In this document: one piece after another, positions 1 to 8,319 of the stretch | Layout of the letters: each line of letters begins with the position of its first letter | How positions within the stretch are numbered: position 1 is the stretch's first letter | Assembly (NCBI GenBank): GCA_041666155.1 | Contig: JBAYHM010000080.1 | Coordinates: 1 to 15,660, forward strand | Direction: 5' to 3' | Length of the DNA: 15,660 nt | Source: SZUA-426 sp041666155 | GTDB lineage: Bacteria; Spirochaetota; Spirochaetia; Treponematales; Breznakiellaceae | Translations under genes and position numbers: made by a program | The notes under the pieces: generated by a model | Seen by the model: the letters and a program-made list of their open reading frames with translations, nothing else | The model's database searches: none | Told to the model about the DNA's origin: nothing

Positions 1-408
1 ACAGCCAAGCAGATGTACGAAGGCTTTTTGGAGGTGGTTCTTGTTCCGCAGGGAAGCCTGGCGGAGAAGATCCGCGCGGGAGGCGCCGGCATCGGCGGCG
101 TACTTACGCCCACAGGCGTCGGAACGCCGGTCGCGGAAGGTAAGCAGCTTATCGAGATGAACGGGAAACAGTACCTGCTGGAGCCCGCCCTCCACGCGGA
201 CGTCGCGCTGATACGGGCGCGCAAGGCCGACAAGAACGGGAACCTCGTGTACGCGGGGACGGCCCGCAATTTCAATCCGGTGATGGCGACGGCTGCCGAC
301 TACGTGATCGCCCTGGTGGACGAGATCGTGGAGAACGGGGAGATAGACCCGGACGCCGTGCATACGCCGGGCGTCTTCATCGACGCGCTCGTGCGGGCGG
401 AGGGCTGA
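1..408 (+). CDS. atoD: 3-oxoacid/acetoacetate CoA-transferase, alpha subunit (C-terminal part)
   Basis: This is the last 135 residues of a class I CoA-transferase alpha subunit; the reading frame is open from base 1, so roughly the first third lies outside the window. The glycine-rich stretch RAGGAGIGGVLTPTGVGTPV is the family signature, and the later HADVALIRARKADKNGNLVY and NFNPVMATAADYVI stretches also match AtoD/ScoA proteins. The alpha subunit works with the beta subunit encoded 3 bases downstream to move CoA between short-chain acids. Next to buk, ptb, thiolase and BKACE genes its likely role is activating acetoacetate released by BKACE, or exchanging CoA among acetate, butyrate-like acids and acetoacetate. 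The exact acid pair cannot be read from the sequence, so the symbol marks the family only. Confidence 0.9.
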   Translation, partial: TAKQMYEGFLEVVLVPQGSLAEKIRAGGAGIGGVLTPTGVGTPVAEGKQLIEMNGKQYLLEPALHADVALIRARKADKNGNLVYAGTARNFNPVMATAADYVIALVDEIVENGEIDPDAVHTPGVFIDALVRAEG

Positions 409-411
409 ATC

Positions 412-1074
412 ATGGCAAAGGACGACAACAAAAGAACGTTCATCGCGCGGCGGGTATCGCGGGAACTGGTGGACGGGACGGTAGCCAATCTGGGCATCGG
501 CCTTCCGACGCTCTGTGCTCAATACCTCCCGCAAGGCGTAAGCGTACTGTTCCAGGCTGAGAACGGCATGATCGGTATGGGGCCTCGGGGCTGCGGGGAC
601 GCGGATTGCCGCTGCCTTGACGCCGGCGGCAATCAGGTATCGATCGTGCCGGGGGGCTGCTTTTTCGACAGCTTTACTTCCTTCGGCATCATCCGAGGAG
701 GCCACGTGCACACGACGGTGCTCGGCGCGCTGCAGGTGGACCAGGAAGGAAATTTGGCCAGCTGGATCGTGCCGGGGAAAATGGTGAGCGGCATGGGCGG
801 CGCCATGGATCTCGTGGTCGGCGCGTCGCGCGTCATCGTCGCGATGGAGCATGTCACCAAGGAAGGGAATCCGAAAATTATGAAACGCTGCGGCCTCCCC
901 CTGACGGCCGCCGGAGAGGTGGACCTCATCGTGACCGATATGGCGGTGATCGAACGTACCGCCGAAGGCTTAGTCGTACGTGAGATAGCGGAAGGCGTGA
1001 CGCTCGAGGACCTGCGCAAGGCGACCGACGCGGAGCTGCTTGTTCCCGTCGAGCCGAAGATCATGACCGTATAG
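412..1074 (+). CDS. atoA: 3-oxoacid/acetoacetate CoA-transferase, beta subunit
   Basis: This is a complete 220-residue beta subunit, the usual length for AtoA/ScoB proteins. The family signature QAENGMIGMGP contains the glutamate (about E50) that forms the enzyme-CoA thioester in class I CoA-transferases. The GIGLPT motif (about 28-33) and GAMDLVVGA segment are also conserved. The ATG is 3 bases after the alpha-subunit stop, with GGAGGG near 399-404 as ribosome binding site, so the two subunits are translationally linked. Butyrate kinase follows after 9 bases. I infer the complex activates acetoacetate with an acyl-CoA donor, feeding the thiolase encoded at 7008-8177. Substrate preference is not determined by the sequence. 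Confidence 0.92.
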   Translation: MAKDDNKRTFIARRVSRELVDGTVANLGIGLPTLCAQYLPQGVSVLFQAENGMIGMGPRGCGDADCRCLDAGGNQVSIVPGGCFFDSFTSFGIIRGGHVHTTVLGALQVDQEGNLASWIVPGKMVSGMGGAMDLVVGASRVIVAMEHVTKEGNPKIMKRCGLPLTAAGEVDLIVTDMAVIERTAEGLVVREIAEGVTLEDLRKATDAELLVPVEPKIMTV

Positions 1075-1083
1075 GAAGGACGT

Positions 1084-2157
1084 ATGGAAAAGGAATTGGC
1101 GATGGTCATCAATCTCGGCTCCACCTCCTCTAAAGTGGGGGTGTACGACGCCGGGAAGGAAGTGTTCAAAACATCGGTACCGCACGATCAAGCGGAGTTG
1201 TCCGCGTTTTCCGATATTTGGGCCCAACAGGATTTCCGGAAGCGCAAGATCATGCACGAGATGAGCGCGCACGGAATTCAGAAAAAGGATCTTTCCGCGG
1301 TGGTCAGCCGGGGCGGGAACATCAGGCCGGTCCCCGGCGGCATCTACGTGATCGATATCAAAATGCTCGCGGATATCCGCGGCGGGAAGTATGGGGTGCA
1401 TCCGACGGGGCTGGGCGTGACTATCGCGTTCGAGCTTGGAAAAGAGCTCGGCATCCCCGCCCTTACGCGCGATCCGCCGGTGACGGACGAGTTCTGGGAA
1501 TTATCGCGGTACTCGGGAATAAAGGAGTTGCCCCGCGTGAGCAGCTTCCACGCGCTCAGCCAGAAGGCGACCGCGAAGAAAGCGTGCGCGAATGTCCTGG
1601 GAAAGGCGTACGAGGAAGCGAACCTCATCGTCGCGCACTTGGGCGGCGGGATATCGGTCGGTACCCACTTCAAGGGACGCATCGTGGACGTGAACAACGC
1701 GCTGGACGGGGAGGGGCCTTTTTCCCCGGAACGGGCGGGAACCGTCCCCGCGGGGGATCTCGTGCGGATGTGCTTCTCCGGAAAATACACCGAAAAGGAA
1801 ATCATCAAGAAGCTGAAGGGCGAGGGCGGCCTCATGTCCTATCTCGGTACCAACAGCGGCATCGAGGTTGAACGGAGGATAGCGGAGGGCGACACCCTGG
1901 CTAGGGAAGTGTACGAGGCGATGGCCTACCGGATTTCCAAGGAAATAGGCGCCGCTGCCGCGAATCTTGAAGGCAAGGTGGACGCGGTGATCATGACCGG
2001 CAGCCTGGCGTACTCGAAAACACTGGTCGCTGAAATTACCAAGCGCGTCTCCTTCATCGCCCGCGTGATCCTTGATCCGGGCGAGAACGAAATGCAGGCG
2101 CTCGCCGACGGGGCGCATCGATATCTGACGGGGGCCGAAGCCGCCCGCGAATACTGA
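1084..2157 (+). CDS. buk: Butyrate kinase (copy 1)
   Basis: The protein has 357 residues, a normal length for Buk in the ASKHA acetate-kinase family. It would convert a short-chain acyl phosphate plus ADP into the free acid plus ATP. Visible signatures are the N-terminal phosphate-binding NLGSTSSK (10-17), SRGGNIRPVPGG (75-86), the HALSQKA segment near 156-162, HLGGGIS (185-191), and the ALDGEGPFSPERAGTVP segment (206-222) typical of Buk. The gene sits between the CoA-transferase and ptb with gaps of 9 and 15 bases, so it is in the same operon. Buk-like kinases also accept propionyl, isobutyryl and other branched acyl phosphates, so butyrate is not certain. With the adjacent Ptb it provides substrate-level phosphorylation. 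Confidence 0.93.
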   Translation: MEKELAMVINLGSTSSKVGVYDAGKEVFKTSVPHDQAELSAFSDIWAQQDFRKRKIMHEMSAHGIQKKDLSAVVSRGGNIRPVPGGIYVIDIKMLADIRGGKYGVHPTGLGVTIAFELGKELGIPALTRDPPVTDEFWELSRYSGIKELPRVSSFHALSQKATAKKACANVLGKAYEEANLIVAHLGGGISVGTHFKGRIVDVNNALDGEGPFSPERAGTVPAGDLVRMCFSGKYTEKEIIKKLKGEGGLMSYLGTNSGIEVERRIAEGDTLAREVYEAMAYRISKEIGAAAANLEGKVDAVIMTGSLAYSKTLVAEITKRVSFIARVILDPGENEMQALADGAHRYLTGAEAAREY

Positions 2158-2172
2158 GCCGGAGTCAGGGAT

Positions 2173-3060
2173 ATGATCAAGAACTTCGATGAATTGCTGA
2201 AGAAAGTGGCCGAGGGTGAACGCAAGACGATAGGCGTCGCGTGCGCCGAAGATATGGAGATAGTCGAGGTAGTGCGCCGCTGCGAAAGCTTCGCCGATTT
2301 CATCCTGGTCGGGGACAAACAGAAGATACTAAAGCTCTTTTCCGAAAGCGGACCGGCGTTCGCCGGGGAGATCATCGATGAAAGCGATAACCGCAAGGCA
2401 GCCGAACGTGCGGTTCAGCTGGTGAAGGAAAAAAAGGTCCAGACCCTGATGAAGGGACTCGTCCAATCGGGAACCTTCCTCAAGGCCATCCTGAACAAGG
2501 AGAAAGGGCTGAACGAAGGCAAGCTCATCAGCCAGGTTTCGGTATTCGAGAAGGACAGCGGCGGTTTCTTTTTCCTCACCGACTGCGCCATCGCCGTGAA
2601 GCCGACGCTCGACGAGAAGCGGCAGATCATAGAGAACGCGGTCGACTTGGCGCGGCGCTTGGGGTACGATATTCCCAAAGTCGCGGTGCTCGCCGCCGTG
2701 GAAACGGTCAATCCTGATATGCCGGAGACCTTGGACGCGGCGGCGCTGAGCAAGATGGCGGAGCGCGGCCAGATCAAAAACGCGATAGTCGACGGACCGC
2801 TCGCGCTGGACAACGCCGTTGACGCGGCCGCGGCCAAGCATAAGGGCATCGGCGGAAGCGTCGCGGGAAACGCCGACATTCTTTTGGTCCCCGATCTCCT
2901 TTCCGGCAATATGCTCACCAAGGCGCTGACCTATATCGCCAAGAAGCGCGTCGCGGCGGCAATGATGGGCGTCGGCGTCCCGGTGGTCTTCACGTCCCGC
3001 GCCGAATCGATAGAGAATAAAATCCTGACGATAGCTTTATCCGCGCTGATCGGACGCTGA
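2173..3060 (+). CDS. ptb: Phosphate butyryltransferase (copy 1)
   Basis: This 295-residue protein belongs to the phosphate acetyl/butyryltransferase family and would exchange CoA of a short-chain acyl-CoA for phosphate, giving the acyl phosphate used by Buk. Recognisable blocks are the N-terminal FILVGDKQKI, the central TLMKGLVQSGTFLKAIL, the PKVAVLAAVETVNPDMPET block and the C-terminal GVPVVFTSRAESIENK, all shared with the second copy at 14289-15206. The start at 2173 has GGAGTCAGGG just upstream. It is the last gene of the left operon; the strong terminator lies 40 bases past its stop. Acyl specificity is not visible. The order here is buk then ptb, opposite to the second module. Confidence 0.93.
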   Translation: MIKNFDELLKKVAEGERKTIGVACAEDMEIVEVVRRCESFADFILVGDKQKILKLFSESGPAFAGEIIDESDNRKAAERAVQLVKEKKVQTLMKGLVQSGTFLKAILNKEKGLNEGKLISQVSVFEKDSGGFFFLTDCAIAVKPTLDEKRQIIENAVDLARRLGYDIPKVAVLAAVETVNPDMPETLDAAALSKMAERGQIKNAIVDGPLALDNAVDAAAAKHKGIGGSVAGNADILLVPDLLSGNMLTKALTYIAKKRVAAAMMGVGVPVVFTSRAESIENKILTIALSALIGR

Positions 3061-3099
3061 GCTCTTGAGCCGCGCGAACGGCGGCTGGTTGGAAACGAA

Positions 3100-3133
3100 A
3101 AGGCCCCGTCCGGTAATATCCGGACGGGGCCTT
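3100..3133. terminator. Strong bidirectional intrinsic terminator
   Basis: A perfect 14-base-pair GC-rich stem (3100-3113 with 3120-3133) encloses the loop TAATAT. It lies between two converging transcription units: ptb ends 40 bases to the left and the MFS gene, read from the right, ends at 3164. On the - strand the stem is followed by TTTTCGTTT, a good U-tract; on the + strand the tract is short, so termination is probably best for the - strand operon but should serve both. Confidence 0.9.
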
Positions 3134-3163
3134 CCTATTCTACGGCTTGCGGGGATCTTCGGC

Positions 3164-4384
3164 TTACCGTTTTCCCGCTTCGATTTTCTTGAACATGAAA
3201 CTGAGCGCCAAGCCGGCGGCCGCGACGAAAGAAGCGACTATGAAGGCGGCCGAATAGTCGCCGTTGTTCGCCGTTCGTATCATCGCGGCGATCCGGGGCG
3301 CTAGGAACGAGGACAGCGCGTAGGCGAAAAAAGTTACGCCGTAGTTGGCGGTGAAGCCTTCCGTGCCGAAGCGGGTGCTTACTATGGCGGGAAAGGTAAC
3401 CATGCAGGCGCCGTACGCCGCCCCGATGAGCACCATGGCGGGGACGAACGCGGATACCGTTTTGAAAGTTACCAGGATGAGTAGGGCGAGGATCGAAACT
3501 CCGTAAATGGCGGCGAGCACGTTGGCGTTGCCTATGCGGTCGTTCAACGCGCCGCCGCCGATCCTGCCGAGCGCGTTGGATACGGAGACGATGCCGACGA
3601 TCAGCGCCGCCGTTTGGGGCGTAAGGAAAAACATTTTCTGCGCCATGGGCGAAACGCTCGATATGACCGTCAGTCCGGTGAAGCTGGCCGTGATGAATAA
3701 GAGCACAATCAAGTAAAACGTCGGAGTCGCGGGAAGCTGCTTCCAGGTCTTCCCTTCAAGCGCGGAGGAAGCCGGTTTTCCGGCGACGTTCCCGGCGGTG
3801 GCCGCCGGCTGGGACGGCGCGTTTTCTATCAGGAATCCGGCCGCGATCACGATCAGCATCAGCGAAACGCCGAGGTAGCGGAAAGCTCCCATGACGCCGA
3901 TACCGGGAGCCGCTATGAGCAGGGACACGACCGGCGCCATCACGATGGCCCCCGATCCGAAACCGGCGATCACCAAACCGAGGGACAGACCCTTGCGGTC
4001 CGGAAAGAATTTGACCGTGTTGGAAATGACGGCTCCGAAGGAAATGTTGAAGCCGAAGCCGGATACGACGCCGTAAAAGAGGTACAGCGTCGCCAAGCTG
4101 TTCGCGAAGCTGGTAAGGATCAATCCGGCCGCGGTGAGGATGGACCCCAGTATGATGGAGAAACGCGCGCCCTTCCATTTTTGAATGCGCGCGCTCGCGA
4201 TCATGGCGAACGGCGCGACGAAGCCCATATTGATGGTGAAGGCCAGAGCCAGCTGTTCCGGGCTCCATCCGAACTGCGCCCTGAGCGGCTCGGCGAAAAC
4301 GCTCCACGCGTATCCGACCCCGTTGCACAGGTTCACCAAGACCGAGAGGGCCAGTATCAGCCAGCGGCTCTTTTCCGTTTTCAT
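3164..4384 (-). CDS. MFS transporter, oxalate/formate antiporter (OFA)-like family
   Basis: The 406-residue product is highly hydrophobic with about twelve membrane segments in two halves, separated by a hydrophilic loop (about residues 190-218, rich in Ala, Pro and Lys). The opening RWLILALSVLVNLCNGVGYAWSV-type segment, with a Trp-Ser-Val exit after the first helix, is typical of OFA-family MFS carriers. The second half has GGALNDRIGNA, matching the MFS loop motif G-x-x-x-D-R-x-G. It would sit in the inner membrane and carry a small carboxylate in or an acid product out; direction and substrate are unknown. It is the last gene of the - strand operon; its ATG is 9 bases after the MBL hydrolase stop and has GGAGC upstream. 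Export of the acid made by Buk, or uptake of the starting acid, both fit. Confidence 0.85.
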   Translation of the reverse strand: MKTEKSRWLILALSVLVNLCNGVGYAWSVFAEPLRAQFGWSPEQLALAFTINMGFVAPFAMIASARIQKWKGARFSIILGSILTAAGLILTSFANSLATLYLFYGVVSGFGFNISFGAVISNTVKFFPDRKGLSLGLVIAGFGSGAIVMAPVVSLLIAAPGIGVMGAFRYLGVSLMLIVIAAGFLIENAPSQPAATAGNVAGKPASSALEGKTWKQLPATPTFYLIVLLFITASFTGLTVISSVSPMAQKMFFLTPQTAALIVGIVSVSNALGRIGGGALNDRIGNANVLAAIYGVSILALLILVTFKTVSAFVPAMVLIGAAYGACMVTFPAIVSTRFGTEGFTANYGVTFFAYALSSFLAPRIAAMIRTANNGDYSAAFIVASFVAAAGLALSFMFKKIEAGKR

Positions 4385-4393
4385 GCGTTGCTC

Positions 4394-5371
4394 CTAGATT
4401 GAGTACAAGAAAATGCCGTCGACGTTCCGGCGTTTTACGGCGCCGTTCAGTCGGAGGTTTTCGAGATAGGCGACCACAGCTCCGGCGGCGAACCACCTCT
4501 GAAGCCCCGGATATCTCGTCCAGGCGTCGCCGGATCTGCCCCACTTCATTCGCGATGCGATGGCGTAGGCCGATTCTTCCCGGTTCGCCCCGAGAATCTC
4601 CATTGTTTCGTCCAGCCGCGATTTGTGGTATTCCCGCAGTTCCAGGATCCGCTGCCGGCACCTGAGCGATGGTTCCCGATGCCCCGGGAGCATCAGAGAG
4701 ACCTCCAGCGCCTCTATCTTCTCCAGGCTGCGGAAATAGGACCCCAATGAATCTTCCATATCCACCCATTGCACCACACTCGGGCTGATCCCTTCGAGGA
4801 TATGGTCGCCGGAAAACAGCAGTTTCTTTTCCCGATCGTACAGGCAGGTTTGGCCCGGGGTATGTCCTGGAGTCCAGAGGCATTCCAGCCGATAGCCGCC
4901 GACGGCGATCACCGTCCCGTCTTCGGCGGGAATGAAGGGAACGGCAGGGCTGACGCGGTCTTTATACGTTTGATTGCCCGCTATCAGGATATCGATATCT
5001 CCGGCGGGAAATCCGTGGGAGAGAATATAATCGCGCAGGCGGACCCAGTACGATTCTGTCTTCTGCCTGTTGCATAGTTCGATGTCCGCCCTTCCCATAT
5101 AAGCGCCGGAGCCCTCACCGTAAAAGCGGTGAAAGAGCCCGATATGATCAGGGTGGGAGTGGGTGCCGAAAAAATCCACCTTGTCCGGGGCGACTCCTGC
5201 TTCCACGAGCGCCGCCGCCAAAAACGCGCGGGAATCCTCAAAATCGAAGCATGAATCGATCAATAGGCTTCGTTTCTCTCCCCGCACCAAATACGAATTG
5301 ACCGCTTTGAGCGGATTGCCGGGGAGCGGAGTTTCAATCCGCAGTATCCCCGGAGAGACTTCCTCTATCAT
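4394..5371 (-). CDS. MBL-fold metallo-hydrolase with C-terminal helical extension
   Basis: The 325-residue protein has the full metallo-beta-lactamase metal site: H71-x-H73-x-D75-H76 in THSHPDH, H170 in WTPGHTPGQT, D189 in FSGDH and H231 in LPGHREP, so it should bind two metals, probably zinc, and be a soluble hydrolase. Beyond about residue 235 a helical region (RQRILELREYHKSRLDE and onward) resembles the winged-helix-like tail seen in LACTB2-type and related MBL proteins. Such enzymes cleave thioesters, lactones or other esters; I cannot tell which here. It lies between the cyclase-family hydrolase (13-base gap) and the MFS transporter (9-base gap), so it probably acts on an intermediate of the same pathway. 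GGAG precedes the ATG at a normal distance. Confidence 0.8.
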   Translation of the reverse strand: MIEEVSPGILRIETPLPGNPLKAVNSYLVRGEKRSLLIDSCFDFEDSRAFLAAALVEAGVAPDKVDFFGTHSHPDHIGLFHRFYGEGSGAYMGRADIELCNRQKTESYWVRLRDYILSHGFPAGDIDILIAGNQTYKDRVSPAVPFIPAEDGTVIAVGGYRLECLWTPGHTPGQTCLYDREKKLLFSGDHILEGISPSVVQWVDMEDSLGSYFRSLEKIEALEVSLMLPGHREPSLRCRQRILELREYHKSRLDETMEILGANREESAYAIASRMKWGRSGDAWTRYPGLQRWFAAGAVVAYLENLRLNGAVKRRNVDGIFLYSI

Positions 5372-5384
5372 GCGTTCTCCGCCG

Positions 5385-6152
5385 TCAATCGAGAATGGCG
5401 ACAGCCCTTGTCCAGCCCGCGCCCGCGTCCTTGATTTTTACGGGGAAGCAGGCGACCTTGAAGCCGAAGGGCGGAAGCTGATCCAGGTTCGCCATTTTTT
5501 CCATATGGTAGAATTCCTTGTCTCTGCCGGCATAGTGCGCTTCCCATATGACGCTTTTGTCTCCCTTTTCCGAGAACTCTTTCGCCATAACGGGAAGGGG
5601 GCGGTCCCAGCTCCACGCGTCGGTTCCGGTAACCTTGACGCCCCGGTCCAGAAGCCAGAGCGTGGAATCGCGGCCCATGCCGCAGCCTTTTCCCAGATAT
5701 GCCGGTTTCCCCCACAGGGACATGGCGCCGGTCAAGACCAGCACGATATCCAGCGGCTTGAGAGCGTATCCCATCTTGGCGAACGCTTTCTCAAAATCCT
5801 TCGGCGTCACCAGGTACCCGTCGCCCTTGTCTCTGAAATCGACGACGACGCCGTCGGAGAAACAATACTCAAGCGGCATCTGATCGATCGTCCGCGCTTT
5901 CTCCGTCCCGTTCATTACCGGCGCGTAGTGCCAAGGCGCGTCCACGTGCGTGCCGCTGTGGGAGTTCAGTTTCAGATCCTCGACCGCCCAGCCCTTTTCC
6001 CCGGGAAGATCGGACACTCTGACGCCGGGAATGAGCTTGGTCATCAGGTCGGCTCCGAATGCGTGATCCTGATATATAATTTCCTGCTGCGTTTGCGGCG
6101 GGTCGCTGGGAAGTTTATGTTCGATAGCTACGCTTAGGTCGATAAAACGCAT
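5385..6152 (-). CDS. Cyclase-family (kynurenine-formamidase-like) metal-dependent hydrolase
   Basis: The 255-residue protein belongs to the cyclase family (PF04199). The diagnostic metal motif is HSGTHVDAPWH, placing ligands at about H65, H69 and D71 with a further histidine at H75. The N-terminal FIDLSVAIEHKLP, the GTDAWSWDRP segment and the C-terminal MANLDQLPPFGFKVACFPVK are also characteristic. Characterised relatives hydrolyse N-formylkynurenine, isatin or other amide or cyclic substrates. Kynurenine formamidase itself is unlikely because no other tryptophan-degradation gene is present. The gene is third in the thiolase-BKACE operon, starting 24 bases after the BKACE stop with AAAGGAG before the ATG, so opening a cyclic or amide precursor of the beta-keto acid is a reasonable guess. 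Confidence 0.85.
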   Translation of the reverse strand: MRFIDLSVAIEHKLPSDPPQTQQEIIYQDHAFGADLMTKLIPGVRVSDLPGEKGWAVEDLKLNSHSGTHVDAPWHYAPVMNGTEKARTIDQMPLEYCFSDGVVVDFRDKGDGYLVTPKDFEKAFAKMGYALKPLDIVLVLTGAMSLWGKPAYLGKGCGMGRDSTLWLLDRGVKVTGTDAWSWDRPLPVMAKEFSEKGDKSVIWEAHYAGRDKEFYHMEKMANLDQLPPFGFKVACFPVKIKDAGAGWTRAVAILD

Positions 6153-6176
6153 ATTCTCTCCTTTATTGCCGCGGAC

Positions 6177-6992
6177 TTAGGTCCGCAGTCCCAAGATGCC
6201 CCGAGCTTCCGCCGGCGTCGCTATCGGGCGTTCAAACTCATCGGCGATGCGTACGACACGCTCCACGAACTCGGTATTAGATTTCGCCAGCACTCCGCGC
6301 TTGAGGTATACGTTGTCTTCCATACCTACCCTGACATGGCCGCCCATGTGAATGGCCATGACCGAAAGGGGCAGATGCGATTTTCCGACGCCGATCACCG
6401 ACCAAGTTGAGTCGGCGGGAATGGTTTCCACCAAGTGCAGGAGATTTTTCGGATTCCCCGGCATGGCGCCCGGCACCCCCAGAACGAACTGGAAATGCAT
6501 CGGCTTCTTGATAAGTCCCTTATCGGCGATCATGAGCGCGTTGTTGATCATGCCCGCTTCGAAAACCTCTACTTCGGGCTTCACCCCTTTTTCTTGCATG
6601 GCTTTCGCGAGCTTCTCCAGGAAGGGCATGCTGTTCTGGAAAACGGCAGGACCGAAGTTTACCGAACCCGCGTCGAAGGACGCCAATTCGGGCAGCAATT
6701 CCACCGGTTTGATGCGGACTTCGTCCGGCGCGTCCAGCCCGCCGGAAGTGGTCAGGTTGAGGACGATATCGCACTTGTCCTTGATCCGCTGGACGGTCTC
6801 CTTATATGTATCGAAGTCAAGGCTCGGCTTCCCGTTCTTGTCCCGCACGTGGATGTGCGCGATCGCCGCGCCCGCTTTCCAGCAAGCGTAGACCTCGTCG
6901 GCTATCTCTTTCGGGTCGAGAGGGATGTAGGGGGTCTTTTCCCTGGTGGTGACTCCGCCGGTCGTGGCGACGGTGATGATAAGCTTTTCCAT
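6177..6992 (-). CDS. BKACE-family beta-keto acid cleavage enzyme (copy 1)
   Basis: The 271-residue protein is a full-length member of the BKACE (formerly DUF849) family, which includes 3-keto-5-aminohexanoate cleavage enzyme Kce. These single-domain barrels use a divalent metal, usually zinc, to react a beta-keto acid with acetyl-CoA, giving acetoacetate and an acyl-CoA. The metal ligands are visible: H46 and H48 in HIHVRD and E225 in RVGMEDN. The FQFVLGVPGAMPGNPKNL segment is close to that of Kce. However, residue 14 is Val where Kce, as I recall it, has Glu14 contacting the substrate amine, so the natural substrate probably differs. The gene follows thiolase by 15 bases in the same operon; AAAGGAG precedes the ATG. 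Confidence 0.93.
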   Translation of the reverse strand: MEKLIITVATTGGVTTREKTPYIPLDPKEIADEVYACWKAGAAIAHIHVRDKNGKPSLDFDTYKETVQRIKDKCDIVLNLTTSGGLDAPDEVRIKPVELLPELASFDAGSVNFGPAVFQNSMPFLEKLAKAMQEKGVKPEVEVFEAGMINNALMIADKGLIKKPMHFQFVLGVPGAMPGNPKNLLHLVETIPADSTWSVIGVGKSHLPLSVMAIHMGGHVRVGMEDNVYLKRGVLAKSNTEFVERVVRIADEFERPIATPAEARGILGLRT

Positions 6993-7007
6993 CTTTTCTC
7001 CTTTATG

Positions 7008-8177
7008 CTAGATCCGTTCGAATAACGCAGCGACGCCTTGTCCGCCTCCGCAGCAGAACGTGACGATTCCCCTGCGGACGTCCCGCCTTCGCATCTCGTA
7101 CAGCAATTTCGTGGTCAGGATCGCGCCGCTGCCCGCGAGCGGATGCCCCAACGCTATCGCTCCGCCGTTGACGTTGAGCTTATTCATGTCGATGCCCAAT
7201 TCGCGTACGCACGGAATCGATTGGGCGGCGAACGCTTCGTTGAGTTCGATTAGATCGATCTGGTCGATAGTCAATCCCGCGCGCTTGAGTAATTTCCGGG
7301 TGGCCGGGACCGGCCCTATGCCCATGATGCTCGGGTCCACGCCCACCGCGGTGAATCCCTTGAAAACCGCCAGAATTTCCGCGCCCATCGCCTCGGCTTT
7401 TTTCCGCTCCATGACGACGACGGCTCCGGCGCCGTCGCTCTGCGGGGAACTATTGCCCGCGGTCACGATACCGTCGCTCTTGAAAGCCGGCTGGAGCTTG
7501 GAAAGGGCTTCCATATTCGCGTCCTTGCGGAGCGGCTCATCGAAATCCAGGGTGAAGGTTTTTCCCTTGCCGAGGTCCACCGTCACCGGGACGATCTGGT
7601 CGGCGAAATAGCCGCTTTCCCAAGCGGCGGCCCCCTTCCGGTGGCTGGCCAAGGAAAACTCATCGCATTCCTGCCTGGTCAGCTTGTACTTGACCGCAAG
7701 GTTTTCCGCGGTGATCCCCATCGGCATATTGCCGCACTGGGGCGGCGCCAGGAGGATTTCCGAAAATTGCGGCGGCATCATCTGGTACGCCATGGTCGGC
7801 TTATCCAAGATGTACGGCCGCCGGGAATCGCTTTCCACGCCCCCCGCGACGATCACGTCTGCGTATCCGGCTTCGATGTACATCGCGGCGTACGCGACGC
7901 TGTTCAAGGAAGTCCCGCATTGCCGGTCAAGGGTCACTCCCGGGACTTCCACCGGCAGGCCCGCTTCCAGAGCCACCACCCGCGCCATGTTGTTCACTTC
8001 ATGGTTCATGAGGTTGCCGAAAATAACTTCCTCAATTTCGGCGGGATCGATCTTGGCTCGCCTTACCGCTTCCTTGACGACGAGCGCTCCAAGTTTATGC
8101 GCGGGGACCGACGCTAAACTCCCTCTGACTTTTCCGACCGGCGTTCGCGCCGCCGAGACGATTACCGCTTCTCGCAT
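7008..8177 (-). CDS. Thiolase (acetyl-CoA C-acetyltransferase type)
   Basis: With the start at 8177 the protein has 389 residues and begins MREAVIVSAARTPVGK, the standard thiolase N-terminus. An ATG 12 bases further upstream (8189) is less likely because GGAG lies 6 bases before the 8177 ATG. The catalytic residues are present: C87 in DRQCGTS, H345 in ALGHPLAGSGA and C375 in FCCGGGQG. The tetrameric soluble enzyme would split acetoacetyl-CoA with CoA into two acetyl-CoA, or run in reverse. In this context it probably follows CoA-transferase activation of acetoacetate made by BKACE. It is first in the - strand operon and is read from the promoter at 8255-8228. Acceptance of longer beta-ketoacyl-CoA cannot be excluded. 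Confidence 0.93.
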   Translation of the reverse strand: MREAVIVSAARTPVGKVRGSLASVPAHKLGALVVKEAVRRAKIDPAEIEEVIFGNLMNHEVNNMARVVALEAGLPVEVPGVTLDRQCGTSLNSVAYAAMYIEAGYADVIVAGGVESDSRRPYILDKPTMAYQMMPPQFSEILLAPPQCGNMPMGITAENLAVKYKLTRQECDEFSLASHRKGAAAWESGYFADQIVPVTVDLGKGKTFTLDFDEPLRKDANMEALSKLQPAFKSDGIVTAGNSSPQSDGAGAVVVMERKKAEAMGAEILAVFKGFTAVGVDPSIMGIGPVPATRKLLKRAGLTIDQIDLIELNEAFAAQSIPCVRELGIDMNKLNVNGGAIALGHPLAGSGAILTTKLLYEMRRRDVRRGIVTFCCGGGQGVAALFERI

Positions 8178-8227
8178 GCTATACTCCATTAGACATAATG
8201 TATTAGGTGAATATATTCGGTGATTTG

Positions 8228-8255
8228 ATTATATGATGAATTTAGGGAAAGTCAA
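8228..8255 (-). promoter_or_regulatory. Sigma-70-type promoter for the thiolase operon
   Basis: On the - strand TTGACT (8255-8250) and a perfect TATAAT (8233-8228) are separated by 16 bases. Transcription would begin near 8221, giving a leader of about 44 bases before the thiolase ATG. It fires away from the permease promoter in the same 193-base divergent gap. Confidence 0.75.
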
Positions 8256-8289
8256 GGAAAAGATTCGCACCCAAGCCTTCAGATTTTTA

Positions 8290-8319
8290 TTGACAAAATC
8301 TTATTGGTAAGGTGATAAT
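8290..8319 (+). promoter_or_regulatory. Sigma-70-type promoter for the permease gene
   Basis: A perfect TTGACA (8290-8295) is followed after 18 bases by GATAAT (8314-8319), which matches the -10 consensus at five of six positions. The local sequence is AT-rich against a GC-rich background. The inverted-repeat operator at 8303-8333 covers the spacer, the -10 element and the probable start site, which suggests repression. Confidence 0.75.

Noticed and set aside
3065..3304. Small + strand open frame (79 codons) after ptb.
   Set aside because: It runs through the strong terminator hairpin and into the antisense of the MFS gene, with no convincing ribosome binding site.
5385..6152. Kynurenine formamidase of tryptophan degradation.
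   Set aside because: The family is broad and no tryptophan dioxygenase, kynureninase or related gene is nearby, so only the family-level call is kept.
6177..8177. Lysine fermentation operon based on Kce-like BKACE plus thiolase.
   Set aside because: No lysine aminomutase subunits or 3,5-diaminohexanoate dehydrogenase are visible, and position 14 of both BKACE proteins is hydrophobic.
8195..8207. CATAATGTATTAGG-like inverted repeat in the thiolase leader as a fourth operator.
   Set aside because: The arm spacing is 4 rather than 7 bases and the TTACC arm is absent, so it does not match the shared operator.
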